NCBI GenBank assembly: GCA_964017155.1
Contig: OZ024856.1
Span: 6,403,313 to 6,467,312 of the forward strand
Direction: 5' to 3'
Source of the DNA: Oasisia sp. SBJ-2009
Taxonomy: Eukaryota; Annelida; Polychaeta; Sabellida; Siboglinidae
Length of the DNA: 64,000 nucleotides
The notes below the pieces were generated by a model, which was not told where the DNA came from, ran no database searches, and was given only the letters and a program-made list of their open reading frames with translations. Position 1 is the first letter of the stretch. Every line of letters begins with the position of its first letter. This document shows, piece after piece, positions 10,977-24,988 of the stretch. The position numbers were made by a program, and so were the translations under genes.

Positions 10977-12525
10977 TTATTCATACATACTATTATACTG
11001 AATTATACCACTGTGTTTCTTGTTAATAATGTTCTCCAGATGTAGGGTTTCATTGCCTTTTTTGAATATATCCATAGACATACAATTGTCAATATGATTC
11101 TTTATAATAACTGTATTCCATAGTTTTGGACGAACATAGGTGAGTGTGTTTTGTTTCGTATTGGTTTTGCAATGTGGTATTTTGTAAGCAATCTGTTGTC
11201 TCATATTGTAGTTGTGTAAGGGTGTGTGTTTTCATAAGAGACATCTGTTCGGCTAAACCCGCGACTGCTGGGCGGTTTCGACAACGCAAGCAAGAGCCGA
11301 CGATTCACCTTAGTCCAGAAGCGAACGTTCCTTGACGTGGTGCGGCAGCTACAGATGACAAACCCTGCCTCACCTGGTAAGTACGACCGTAAGCGAGCGT
11401 GCTACATGTGTCTAAGAATCTTACGATCATATATTCCGGACACATTGTTGTCAAAAGTATATTTGTGACTCGTGTCTAATTTTAGTATGCGTACAGTACT
11501 TATACAAACGATATACTCAGCAAAATAAAACTTGCTGCACGTCCGCTCTCCCGCTGCGCCTTTTTTGTCCAGGGCGGGATGAGCTATTTAGCCACTATGA
11601 TCCCGCGCTACGGTTCGTGCTAGACGTCTGCAACCTTCTGCACCAGCCAAAGGTAAACCACTCAGTCCACCACAAGATGTATAGAGACCGTTCAGAGTTA
11701 ATGGTTAGCCATCCGGAGGACTACCAATTGACGGCAGAACACCACAACACCTTACTGACAGCAAAATGCGGGTTGAGCTGAGGCGGAAGAAAACTACAGA
11801 TGAGATAAGACAAGCCGTTGAACAACTTCATTGACACACACACAAGCGAAAAGACACGGATTAATACAATGGCTGCTAGACCAGCAGCACCAGTACAAAT
11901 TCTGCCTCCCACCGCGGTTCTTGTTCCAGCGGCGGTTGTGCAAGAGAAACTCGGCCCGGTCGAATTGCGTTTGATGCTTCATGACGACGTGCATGCACAG
12001 CTCGAATGGCTTGCCCACGAGGATTGTTGAAGAACAGTTTTGACTGCCCTCATTGTGCAATTCCGTACAGATTTATCATGATTCCCAGGACGGATGGCGG
12101 TGGAAATGTCACTAGAGGCACAACGTGCAGGAAGGTTCATTTTTCAAGAGCAAGGTTCCTATAGGGAAATTGATTTGGTTCTTATTTTCATGGGACACTG
12201 AAATCCTGTTACATCATGTCACCTGGCAACTGACGCTGTCACCAAGAACTACCATGGACTGGGGTAATTTCTACACAATTGCTTTATTGACTGAAACAAT
12301 TTTGAATATAAATACATGACGGATACATACAAATCAGGATAGACAATCAACAATAAGCAGGAAAGAAGCAAACTGTTTATAATTCCTTTTCTTAATTAAC
12401 AACAAAACATGTATGCCACCCTGTGGCAATTATACTGATGCGAGCATACCAGAGTTAATCAAATAAATGTCATAAAAACACGATGATACATTTTGTCAAT
12501 TAGCTATTAACTATGCTATTCACAA
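10977..12525 (+). repeat. Monomer 8 (1,549 bp), one octamer lost
   Basis: L-type LINE tail; ATGACAAAC; HAQLEW (CTC codon); 7 bp absent; GATTTATCATG; ATGGGACACTG. One ATTGACTG octamer is missing from the LINE tail near 12,290. It shares this combination only with the distal part of monomer 31. Confidence 0.95.
12062..12290 (+). pseudogene. Merlin-type fragment in a 7-bp-deleted monomer (monomer 8)
   Basis: The 7 bp (CCCAACA in other copies) are missing after GATTTATCA, so the zinc-ribbon frame jumps out of register before DGWRWKC. The later part, QEGSFFKSKVPIGKLIW and TTMDWGNF, stays open from 12,125 into the LINE tail because the octamer loss removes an in-frame TGA. Leu replaces the Trp of the GKW motif kept in monomers 7 and 36. 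It shows the derived state present in most 1,557-bp monomers. Confidence 0.7.
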
Positions 12526-14089
12526 TTATTCATACATACTATTATACTGAATTATACCACTGTGTTTCTTGTTAATAATGTTCTCCAGATGTAGGGTTTC
12601 ATTGCCTTTTTTGAATATATCCATAGACATACAATTGTCAATATGATTCTTTATAATAACTGTATTCCATAGTTTTGGACGAACATAGGTGAGTGTGTTT
12701 TGTTTCGTATTGGTTTTGCAATGTGGTATTTTGTAAGCAATCTGTTGTCTCATATTGTAGTTGTGTAAGGGTGTGTGTTTTCATAAGAGACATCTGTTCG
12801 GCTAAACCCGCGACTGCTGGGCGGTTTCGACAACGCAAGCAAGAGCCGACGATTCACCTTAGTCCAGAAGCGAACGTTCCTTGACGTGGTGCGGCAGCTA
12901 CAGATGACCAACCCTGCCTCACCTGGTAAGTACGACCGTAAGCGAGCGTGCTACATGTGTCTAAGAATCTTACGATCATATATTCCGGACACATTGTTGT
13001 CAAAAGTATATGTGTGACTCGTGTCTAATTTTAGTATGCGTACAGTACTTATACAAACGATATACTCAGCAAAATAAAACTTGCTGCACGTCCGCTCTCC
13101 CGCTGCGCCTTTTTTGTCCAGGGCGGGATGAGCTATTTAGCCACTATGATCCCGCGCTACGGTTCATGCTAGACGTCTGCAACCTTCTGCACCAGCCAAA
13201 GGTAAACCACTCAGTCCACCACAAGATGTATAGAGACCGTTCAGAGTTTATGGTTAGCCATCCGGAGGACTACCAATTGACGGCAGAACACCACAACACC
13301 TTACTGACAGCAAAATGCGGGTTGAGCTGAGGCGGAAGAAAACTACAGATGAGATAAGACAAGCCGTTGAACAACTTCATTGACACACACACAAGCGAAA
13401 AGACACGGATTAATACAATGGCTGCTAGACCAGCAGCACCAGTACAAATTCTGCCTCCCACCGCGGTTCTTGTTCCAGCGGCGGTTGTGCAAGAGAAACT
13501 CGGCCCGGTCGAATTGCGTTTGATGCTTCATGACGACGTGCATGCACAGATCGAATGGCTTGCCCACGAGGATTGTTGAAGAACAGTTTTGACTGCCCTC
13601 ATTGTGCAATTCCGTACAGATTCATCACCCAACATGATTCCCTGGACGGATGGCGGTGGAAATGTCACTAGAGGCACAACGTGCAGGAAGGTTCATTTTT
13701 CAAGAGCAAGGTTCCTATAGGGAAATTGATTTGGTTCTTATTTTCATGGGCCACTGAAATCCTGTTACATCATGTCACCTGGCAACTGACGCTGTCACCA
13801 AGAACTGCCATGGACTGGGGTAATTTCTACACAATTGCTTTATTGACTGATTGACTGAAACAATTTTGAATATAAATACATGACGGATACATACAAATCA
13901 GGATAGACAATCAACAATAAGCAGGAAAGAAGCAAACTGTTTATAATTCCTTTTCTTAATTAACAACAAAACATGTATGCCACCCTGTGGCAATTATACT
14001 GATGCGAGCATACCAGAGTTAATCAAATAAATGTCATCAAAACACGATGATACATTTTGTCAATTAGCTATTAACTATGCTATTCACAA
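12526..14089 (+). repeat. Monomer 9 (1,564 bp)
   Basis: L-type LINE tail; TATATGTGTGAC; TTCATGCTA; GAGTTTATGG; THTSEK; 7 bp present; CCCTGGACGG; AACTGCCATGG. It is nearly identical to monomer 32, 35,821 bp away. Confidence 0.95.
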
Positions 14090-15646
14090 TTATTCATACA
14101 TACTATTATACTGAATTATACCACTGTGTTTCTTGTTAATAATGTTCTCCAGATGTAGGGTTTCATTGCCTTTTTTGAATATATCCATAGACATACAATT
14201 GTCAATATGATTCTTTATAATAACTGTATTCCATAGTTTTGGACGAACATAGGTGAGTGTGTTTTGTTTCGTATTGGTTTTGCAATGTGGTATTTTGTAA
14301 GCAATCTGTTGTCTCATATTGTAGTTGTGTAAGGGTGTGTGTTTTCATAAGAGACATCTGTTCGGCTAAACCCGCGACTGCTGGGCGGTTTCGACAACGC
14401 AAGCAAGAGCCGACGATTCACCTTAGTCCAGAAGCGAACGTTCCTTGACGTGGTGCGGCAGCTACAGATGACAAACCCTGCCTCACCTGGTAAGTACGAC
14501 CGTAAGCGAGCGTGCTACATGTGTCTAAGAATCTTACGATCATATATTCCGGACACATTGTTGTCAAAAGTATATTTGTGACTCGTGTCTAATTTTAGTA
14601 TGCGTACAGTACTTATACAAACGATATACTCAGCAAAATAAAACTTGCTGCACGTCCGCTCTCCCGCTGCGCCTTTTTTGTCCAGGGCGGGATGAGCTAT
14701 TTAGCCACTATGATCCCGCGCTACGGTTCGTGCTAGACGTCTGCAACCTTCTGCACCAGCCAAAGGTAAACCACTCAGTCCACCACAAGATGTATAGAGA
14801 CCGTTCAGAGTTAATGGTTAGCCATCCGGAGGACTACCAATTGACGGCAGAACACCACAACACCTTACTGACAGCAAAATGCGGGTTGAGCTGAGGCGGA
14901 AGAAAACTACAGATGAGATAAGACAAGCCGTTGAACAACTTCATTGACACACACACAAACGAAAAGACACGGATTAATACAATGGCTGCTAGACCAGCAG
15001 CACCAGTACAAATTCTGCCTCCCACCGCGGTTCTTGTTCCAGCGGCGGTTGTGCAAGAGAAACTCGGCCCGGTCGAATTGCGTTTGATGCTTCATGACGA
15101 CGTGCATGCACAGATCGAATGGCTTGCCCACGAGGATTGTTGAAGAACAGTTTTGACTGCCCTCATTGTGCAATTCCGTACAGATTCATCATGATTCCCA
15201 GGACGGATGGCGGTGGAAATGTCACTAGAGGCACAACGTGCAGGAAGGTTCATTTTTCAAGAGCAAGGTTCCTATAGGGAAATTGATTTGGTTCTTATTT
15301 TCATGGGCCACTGAAATCCTGTTACATCATGTCACCTGGCAACTGACGCTGTCACCAAGAACTACCATGGACTGGGGTAATTTCTACACAATTGCTTTAT
15401 TGACTGATTGACTGAAACAATTTTGAATATAAATACATGACGGATACATACAAATCAGGATAGACAATCAACAATAAGCAGGAAAGAAGCAAACTGTTTA
15501 TAATTCCTTTTCTTAATTAACAACAAAACATGTATGCCACCCTGTGGCAATTATACTGATGCGAGCATACCAGAGTTAATCAAATAAATGTCATAAAAAC
15601 ATGATGATACATTTTGTCAATTATGTATTAACTATGCTGTTCACAA
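14090..15646 (+). repeat. Monomer 10 (1,557 bp)
   Basis: L-type LINE tail with ATGACAAAC, then THTNEK and no 7 bp. The front resembles monomer 8 and the back resembles monomers 1 and 13. Private: TCAATTATGTATTAAC near 15,620. Confidence 0.95.
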
Positions 15647-17203
15647 TTATTCATACATACTATTATACTGAATTATACCACTGTGTTTCTTGTTAATAAT
15701 GTTCTCCAGATGTAGGGTTTCATTGCCTTTTTTGAATATATCCATAGACATACAATTGTCAATATGATTCTTTATAATAACTGTATTCCATAGTTTTGGA
15801 CGAACATAGGTGACTGTGTTTTGTTTGGTATTGGTTTTGCAATGTGGTATTTTGTAAGCAATCTGTTGTCTCATATTGTAGTTGTGTAAGGGTGTGTGTT
15901 TTCATAAGAGACATCTGTTCGGCTAAACCCGCGACTGCTGGGCGGTTTCGACAACGCAAGCAAGAGCCGACGATTCACCTTAGTCCAGAAGCGAACGTTC
16001 CTTGACGTGGTGCGGCAGCTACAGATGACCAACCCTGCCTCACCTGGTAAGTACGACCGTAAGCGAGCGTGCTACATGTGTATAAGAATCTTACGATCAT
16101 ATATTCCGGACACATTGTTGTCAAAAGTATATTTGTGACTCGTGTCTAATTTTAGTATGCGTACAGTACTTATACAAACGATATACTCAGCAAAATAAAA
16201 CTTGCTGCACGTCCGCTCTCCCGCTGCGCCTTTTTTGTCCAGGGCGGGATGAGCTATTTAGCCACTATGATCCCGCGCTACGGTTCGTGCTAGACGTCTG
16301 CAACCTTCTGCACCAGCCAAAGGTAAACCACTCAGTCCACCACAAGATGTATAGAGACCGTTCAGAGTTAATGGTTAGCCATCCGGAGGACTACCAATTG
16401 ACGGCAGAACACCACAACACCTTACTGACAGCAAAATGCGGGTTGAGCTGAGGCGGAAGAAAACTACAGATGAGATAAGACAAGCCGTTGAACAACTTCA
16501 TTGACACACACACAAGCGAAAAGACACGGATTAATACAATGGCTGCTAGACCAGCAGCACCAGTACAAATTCTGCCTCCCACCGCGATTCTTGTTCCAGC
16601 GGCGGTTGTGCAAGAGAAACTCGGCCCGGTCGAATTGCGTTTGATGCTTCATGACGACGTGCATGCACAGATAGAATGGCTTGCCCACGAGGATTGTTGA
16701 AGAACAGTTTTGGCTGCCCTCATTGTGCAATTCCGTACAGATTCATCATGATTCCCAGGACGGATGGCGGTGGAAATGTCACTAGAGGCACAACGTGCAG
16801 GAAGGTTCATTTTTCAAGAGCAAGGTTCCTATGGGGAAATTGACTTGGTTCTTATTTTCATGGGCCACTGAAATCCTGTTACATCATGTCACCTGGCAAC
16901 TAACGCTGTCACCAAGAACTACCATGGACTGGGGTAATTTCTACACAATTGCTTTATTGACTGATTGACTGAAACAATTTTGAATATAAATACATGACGG
17001 ATACATACAAATCAGGATAGACAATCAACAATAAGCAGGAAAGAAGCAAACTGTTTATAATTCCTTTTCTTAATTAACAACAAAACATGTATGCCACCCT
17101 GTGGCAATTATACTGATGCGAGCATACCAGAGTTAATCAAATAAATGTCATAAAAACATGATGATACATTTTGTCAATTAGCTATTAACTATGCTGTTCA
17201 CAA
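15647..17203 (+). repeat. Monomer 11 (1,557 bp)
   Basis: LINE tail Asn form; ATGTGTATAAG; THTSEK; CCGCGATTC (Val to Ile); ATA; 7 bp absent; CTATGGGGAAATTGACTT; CAACTAACGC. Private: TTTTGGCTGCCC. Confidence 0.95.
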
Positions 17204-18760
17204 TTATTCATACATACTATCATACTGAATTATACCACTGTGTTTCTTGTTAATAATGTTCTCCAGATGTAGGGTTTCATTGCCTTTTTTGAATATATCC
17301 ATAGACATACAATTGTCAATATGATTCTTTATAATAACTGTATTCCATAGTTTTGGACGAACATAGGTGACTGTGTTTTGTTTGGTATTGGTTTTGCAAT
17401 GTGGTATTTTGTAAGCAATCTGTTGTCTCATATTGTAGTTGTGTAAGGGTGTGTGTTTTCATAAGAGACATCTGTTCGGCTAAACCCGCGACTGCTGGGC
17501 GGTTTCGACAACGCAAGCAAGAGTCGACGATTCACCTTAGTCCAGAAGCGAACGTTCCTTGACGTGGTGCGGCAGCTACAGATGACCAACCCTGCCTCAC
17601 CTGGTAAGTACGACCGTAAGCGAGCGTGCTACATGTGTATAAGAATCTTACGATCATATATTCCGGACACATTGTTGTCAAAAGTATATTTGTGACTCGT
17701 GTCTAATTTTAGTATGCGTACAGTACTTATACAAACGATATACTCAGCAAAATAAAACTTGCTGCACGTCCGCTCTCCCGCTGCGCCTTTTTTGTCCAGG
17801 GCGGGATGAGCTATTTAGCCACTATGATCCCGCGCTACGGTTCGTGCTAGACGTCTGCAACCTTCTGCACCAGCCAAAGGTAAACCACTCAGTCCACCAC
17901 AAGATGTATAGAGACCGTTCAGAGTTAATGGTTAGCCATCCGGAGGACTACCAATTGACGGCAGAACACCACAACACCTTACTGACAGCAAAATGCGGGT
18001 TGAGCTGAGGCGGAAGAAAACTACAGATGAGATAAGACAAGCCGTTGAACAACTTCATTGACACACACACAAGCGAAAAGACACGGATTAATACAATGGC
18101 TGCTAGACCAGCAGCACCAGTACAAATTCTGCCTCCCACCGCGATTCTTGTTCCAGCGGCGGTTGTGCAAGAGAAACTCGGCCCGGTCGAATTGCGTTTG
18201 ATGCTTCATGACGACGTGCATGCACAGATAGAATGGCTTGCCCACGAGGATTGTTGAAGAACAGTTTTGACTGCCCTCATTGTGCAATTCCGTACAGATT
18301 CATCATGATTCCCAGGACGGATGGCGGTGGAAATGTCACTAGAGGCACAACGTGCAGGAAGGTTCATTTTTCAAGAGCAAGGTTCCTATGGGGAAATTGA
18401 CTTGGTTCTTATTTTCATGGGCCACTGAAATCCTGTTACATCATGTCACCTGGCAACTAACGCTGTCACCAAGAACTACCATGGACTGGGGTAATTTCTA
18501 CACAATTGCTTTATTGACTGATTGACTGAAACAATTTTGAATATAAATACATGACGGATACATACAAATCAGGATAGACAATCAACAATAAGCAGGAAAG
18601 AAGCAAACTGTTTATAATTCCTTTTCTTAATTAACAACAAAACATGTATGCCACCCTGTGGCAATTATACTGATGCGAGCATACCAGAGTTAATCAAATA
18701 AATGTCATAAAAACATGATGATACATTTTGTCAATTAGCTATTAACTATGCTGTTCACAA
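17204..18760 (+). repeat. Monomer 12 (1,557 bp)
   Basis: LINE tail Asp form; GAGTCGACG; ATGTGTATAAG; CCGCGATTC; ATA; CTATGGGGAAAT; CAACTAACGC. It differs from monomer 11 mainly in the LINE tail and GAGTCGACG. Confidence 0.95.
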
Positions 18761-20317
18761 TTATTCATACATACTATCATACTGAATTATACCACTGTGT
18801 TTCTTGTTAATAATGTTCTCCAGATGTAGGGTTTCATTGCCTTTTTTGAATATATCCATAGACATACAATTGTCAATATGATTCTTTATAATAACTGTAT
18901 TCCATAGTTTTGGACGAACATAGGTGACTGTGTTTTGTTTGGTATTGGTTTTGCAATGTGGTATTTTGTAAGCAATCTGTTGTCTCATATTGTAGTTGTG
19001 TAAGGGTGTGTGTTTTCATAAGAGACATCTGTTCGGCTAAACCCGCGACTGCTGGGCGGTTTCGACAACGCAAGCAAGAGTCGACGATTCACCTTAGTCC
19101 AGAAGCGAACGTTCCTTGACGTGGTGCGGCAGCTACAGATGACCAACCCTGCCTCACCTGGTAAGTACGACCGTAAGCGAGCGTGCTACATGTGTCTAAG
19201 AATCTTACGATCATATATTCCGGACACATTGTTGTCAAAAGTATATTTGTGACTCGTGTCTAATTTTAGTATGCGTACAGTACTTATACAAACGATATAC
19301 TCAGCAAAATAAAACTTGCTGCACGTCCGCTCTCCCGCTGCGCCTTTTTTGTCCAGGGCGGGATGAGCTATTTAGCCACTATGATCCCGCGCTACGGTTC
19401 GTGCTAGACGTCTGCAACCTTCTGCACCAGCCAAAGGTAAACCACTCAGTCCACCACAAGATGTATAGAGACCGTTCAGAGTTAATGGTTAGCCATCCGG
19501 AGGACTACCAATTGACGGCAGAACACCACAACACCTTACTGACAGCAAAATGCGGGTTGAGCTGAGGCGGAAGAAAACTACAGATGAGATAAGACAAGCC
19601 GTTGAACAACTTCATTGACACACACACAAACGAAAAGACACGGATTAATACAATGGCTGCTAGACCAGCAGCACCAGTACAAATTCTGCCTCCCACCGCG
19701 GTTCTTGTTCCAGCGGCGGTTGTGCAAGAGAAACTCGGCCCGGTCGAATTGCGTTTGATGCTTCATGACGACGTGCATGCACAGATCGAATGGCTTGCCC
19801 ACGAGGATTGTTGAAGAACAGTTTTGACTGCCCTCATTGTGCAATTCCGTACAGATTCATCATGATTCCCAGGACGGATGGCGGTGGAAATGTCACTAGA
19901 GGCACAACGTGCAGGAAGGTTCATTTTTCAAGAGCAAGGTTCCTATAGGGAAATTGATTTGGTTCTTATTTTCATGGGCCACTGAAATCCTGTTACATCA
20001 TGTCACCTGGCAACTGACGCTGTCACCAAGAACTACCATGGACTGGGGTAATTTCTACACAATTGCTTTATTGACTGATTGACTGAAACAATTTTGAATA
20101 TAAATACATGACGGATACATACAAATCAGGATAGACAATCAACAATAAGCAGGAAAGAAGCAAACTGTTTATAATTCCTTTTCTTAATTAACAACAAAAC
20201 ATGTATGCCACCCTGTGGCAATTATACTGATGCGAGCATACCAGAGTTAATCAAATAAATGTCATAAAAACATGATGATACATTTTGTCAATTAGCTATT
20301 AACTATGCTGTTCACAA
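18761..20317 (+). repeat. Monomer 13 (1,557 bp)
   Basis: LINE tail Asp form; GAGTCGACG; ATGTGTCTAAG; THTNEK; DDVHAQIEW; 7 bp absent. The same variant set as monomers 21 and 29. Confidence 0.95.
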
Positions 20318-21874
20318 TTATTCATACATACTATTATACTGAATTATACCACTGTGTTTCTTGTTAATAATGTTCTCCAGATGTAGGGTTTCATTGCCTT
20401 TTTTGAATATATCCATAGACATACAATTGTCAATATGATTCTTTATAATAACTGTATTCCATAGTTTTGGACGAACATAGGTGACTGTGTTTTGTTTGGT
20501 ATTGGTTTTGCAATGTGGTATTTTGTAAGCAATCTGTTGTCTCATATTGTAGTTGTGTAAGGGTGTGTGTTTTCATAAGAGACATCTGTTCGGCTAAACC
20601 CGCGACTGCTGGGCGGTTTCGACAACGCAAGCAAGAGCCGACGATTCACCTTAGTCCAGAAGCGAACGTTCCTTGACGTGGTGCGGCAGCTACAGATGAC
20701 CAACCCTGCCTCACCTGGTAAGTACGACCGTAAGCGAGCGTGCTACATGTGTCTAAGAATCTTACGATCATATATTCCGGACACATTGTTGTCAAAAGTA
20801 TATTTGTGACTCGTGTCTAATTTTAGTATGCGTACAGTACTTATACAAACGATATACTCAGCAAAATAAAACTTGCTGCACGTCCGCTCTCCCGCTGCGC
20901 CTTTTTTGTCCAGGGCGGGATGAGCTATTTAGCCACTATGATCCCGCGCTACGGTTCGTGCTAGACGTCTGCAACCTTCTGCACCAGCCAAAGGTAAACC
21001 ACTCAGTCCACCACAAGATGTATAGAGACCGTTCAGAGTTTATAGTTAGCCATCCGGAGGACTACCAATTGACGGCAGAACACCACAACACCTTACTGAC
21101 AGCAAAATGCGGGTTGAGCTGAGGCGGAAGAAAACTACAGATGAGATAAGACAAGCCGTTGAACAACTTCATTGACACACACACAAGCGAAAAGACACGG
21201 ATTAATACAATGGCTGCTAGACCAGCAGCACCAGTACAAATTCTGCCTCCCACCGCGGTTCTTGTTCCAGCGGCGGTTGTGCAAGAGAAACTCGGCCCGG
21301 TCGAATTGCGTTTGATGCTTCATGACGACGTGCATGCACAGATCGAATGGCTTGCCCACGAGGATTGTTGAAGAACAGTTTTGACTGCCCTCATTGTGCA
21401 ATTCCGTACAGATTTATCATGATTCCCAGGACGGATGGCGGTGGAAATGTCACTAGAGGCACAACGTGCAGGAAGGTTCATTTTTCAAGAGCAAGGTTCC
21501 TATAGGGAAATTGATTTGGTTCTTATTTTCATGGGCCACTGAAATCCTGTTACATCATGTCACCTGGCAACTGACGCTGTCACCAAGAACTACCATGGAC
21601 TGGGGTAATTTCTACACAATTGCTTTATTGACTGATTGACTGAAACAATTTTGAATATAAATACATGACGGATACATACAAATCAGGATAGACAATCAAC
21701 AATAAGCAGGAAAGAAGCAAACTGTTTATAATTCCTTTTCTTAATTAACAACAAAACATGTATGCCACCCTGTGGCAATTATACTGATGCGAGCATACCA
21801 GAGTTAATCAAATAAATGTCATAAAAACATGATGATACATTTTGTCAATTAGCTATTAACTATGCTGTTCACAA
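20318..21874 (+). repeat. Monomer 14 (1,557 bp)
   Basis: LINE tail Asn form; ATGTGTCTAAG; THTSEK; GATTTATCATG; 7 bp absent. Private: GAGTTTATAGTTAGC near 21,035. Confidence 0.95.
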
Positions 21875-23431
21875 TTATTCATACATACTATTATACTGAA
21901 TTATACCACTGTGTTTCTTGTTAATAATGTTCTCCAGATGTAGGGTTTCATTGCCTTTTTTGAATATATCCATAGACATACAATTGTCAATATGATTCTT
22001 TATAATAACTGTATTCCATAGTTTTGGACGAACATAGGTGAGTGTGTTTTGTTTCGTATTGGTTTTGCAATGTGGTATTTTGTAAGCAATCTGTTGTCTC
22101 ATATTGTAGTTGTGTAAGGGTGTGTGTTTTCATAAGAGACATCTGTTCGGCTAAACCCGCGACTGCTGGGCGGTTTCGACAACGCAAGCAAGAGCCGACG
22201 ATTCACCTTAGTCCAGAAGCGAACGTTCCTTGACGTGGTGCGGCAGCTACAGATGACCAACCCTGCCTCACCTGGTAAGTACGACCGTAAGCGAGCGTGC
22301 TACATGTGTATAAGAATCTTACGATCATATATTCCGGACACATTGTTGTCAAAAGTATATTTGTGACTCGTGTCTAATTTTAGTATGCGTACAGTACTTA
22401 TACAAACGATATACTCAGCAAAATAAAACTTGCTGCACGTCCGCTCTCCCGCTGCGCCTTTTTTGTCCAGGGCGGGATGAGCTATTTAGCCACTATGATC
22501 CCGCGCTACGGTTCGTGCTAGACGTCTGCAACCTTCTGCACCAGCCAAAGGTAAACCACTCAGTCCACCACAAGATGTATAGAGACCGTTCAGAGTTAAT
22601 GGTTAGCCATCCGGAGGACTACCAATTGACGGCAGAACACCTCAACACCTTACTGACAGCAAAATGCGGGTTGAGCTGAGGCGGAAGAAAACTACAGATG
22701 AGATAAGACAAGCCGTTGAACAACTTCATTGACACACACACAAGCGAAAAGACACGGATTAATACAATGGCTGCTAGACCAGCAGCACCAGTACAAATTC
22801 TGCCTCCCACCGCGGTTCTTGTTCCAGCGGCGGTTGTGCAAGAGAAACTCGGCCCGGTCGAATTGCGTTTGATGCTTCATGACGACGTGCATGCACAGAT
22901 CGAATGGCTTGCCCACGAGGATTGTTGAAGAACAGTTTTGACTGCCCTCATTGTGCAATTCCGTACAGATTCATCATGATTCCCAGGACGGATGGCGGTG
23001 GAAATGTCACTAGAGGCACAACGTGCAGGAAGGTTCATTTTTCAAGAGCAAGGTTCCTATAGGGAAATTGATTTGGTTCTTATTTTCATGGGCCACTGAA
23101 ATCCTGTTACATCATGTCACCTGGCAACTGACGCTGTCACCAAGAACTACCATGGACTGGGGTAATTTCTACACAATTGCTTTATTGACTGATTGACTGA
23201 AACAATTTTGAATATAAATACATGACGGATACATACAAATCAGGATAGACAATCAACAATAAGCAGGAAAGAAGCAAACTGTTTATAATTCCTTTTCTTA
23301 ATTAACAACAAAACATGTATGCCACCCTGTGGCAATTATACTGATGCGAGCATACCAGAGTTAATCAAATAAATGTCATAAAAACATGATGATACATTTT
23401 GTCAATTAGCTATTAACTATGCTGTTCACAA
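21875..23431 (+). repeat. Monomer 15 (1,557 bp)
   Basis: L-type LINE tail; ATGTGTATAAG; THTSEK; 7 bp absent. Private: CACCTCAACACC (His to Leu) near 22,640. Confidence 0.95.
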
Positions 23432-24988
23432 TTATTCATACATACTATTATACTGAATTATACCACTGTGTTTCTTGTTAATAATGTTCTCCAGATGTAG
23501 GGTTTCATTGCCTTTTTTGAATATATCCATAGACATACAATTGTCAATATGATTCTTTATAATAACTGTATTCCATAGTTTTGGACGAACATAGGTGACT
23601 GTGTTTTGTTTGGTATTGGTTTTGCAATGTGGTATTTTGTAAGCAATCTGTTGTCTCATATTGTAGTTGTGTAAGGGTGTGTGTTTTCATAAGAGACATC
23701 TGTTCGGCTAAACCCGCGACTGCTGGGCGGTTTCGACAACGCAAGCAAGAGCCGACGATTCACCTTAGTCCAGAAGCGAACGTTCCTTGACGTGGTGCGG
23801 CAGCTACAGATGACCAACCCTGCCTCACCTGGTAAGTACGACCGTAAGCGAGCGTGCTACATGTGTATAAGAATCTTACGATCATATATTCCGGACACAT
23901 TGTTGTCAAAAGTATATTTGTGACTCGTGTCTAATTTTAGTATGCGTACAGTACTTATACAAACGATATACTCAGCAAAATAAAACTTGCTGCACGTCCG
24001 CTCTCCCGCTGCGCCTTTTTTGTCCAGGGCGGGATGAGCTATTTAGCCACTATGATCCCGCGCTACGGTTCGTGCTAGACGTCTGCAACCTTCTGCACCA
24101 GCCAAAGGTAAACCACTCAGTCCACCACAAGATGTATAGAGACCGTTCAGAGTTAATGGTTAGCCATCCGGAGGACTACCAATTGACGGCAGAACACCAC
24201 AACACCTTACTGACAGCAAAATGCGGGTTGAGCTGAGGCGGAAGAAAACTACAGATGAGATAAGACAAGCCGTTGAACAACTTCATTGACACACACACAA
24301 GCGAAAAGACACGGATTAATACAATGGCTGCTAGACCAGCAGCACCAGTACAAATTCTGCCTCCCACCGCGGTTCTTGTTCCAGCGGCGGTTGTGCAAGA
24401 GAAACTCGGCCCGGTCGAATTGCGTTTGATGCTTCATGACGACGTGCATGCACAGATCGAATGGCTTGCCCACGAGGATTGTTGAAGAACAGTTTTGACT
24501 GCCCTCATTGTGCAATTCCGTACAGATTCATCATGATTCCCAGGACGGATGGCGGTGGAAATGTCACTAGAGGCACAACGTGCAGGAAGGTTCATTTTTC
24601 AAGAGCAAGGTTCCTATAGGGAAATTGACTTGGTTCTTATTTTCATGGGCCACTGAAATCCTGTTACATCATGTCACCTGGCAACTGACGCTGTCACCAA
24701 GAACTACCATGGACTGGGGTAATTTCTACACAATTGCTTTATTGACTGATTGACTGAAACAATTTTGAATATAAATACATGACGGATACATACAAATCAG
24801 GATAGACAATCAACAATAAGCAGGAAAGAAGCAAACTGTTTATAATTCCTTTTCTTAATTAACAACAAAACATGTATGCCACCCTGTGGCAATTATACTG
24901 ATGCGAGCATACCAGAGTTAATCAAATAAATGTCATAAAAACATGATGATACATTTTGTCAATTAGCTATTAACTATGCTGTTCACAA
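23432..24988 (+). repeat. Monomer 16 (1,557 bp)
   Basis: LINE tail Asn form; ATGTGTATAAG; THTSEK; ATC; ATTGACTTGG; 7 bp absent. First monomer of the eight-monomer block; counterpart of monomer 24. Confidence 0.95.

Noticed and set aside
13010..13330. 106-codon plus-strand frame in monomers 9, 32 and 36
   Set aside because: It arises because a T-to-G variant and a Val-to-Met change open the frame through the predicted intron. Other monomers lack the start, so I treat it as exon-like segment 2 read through.
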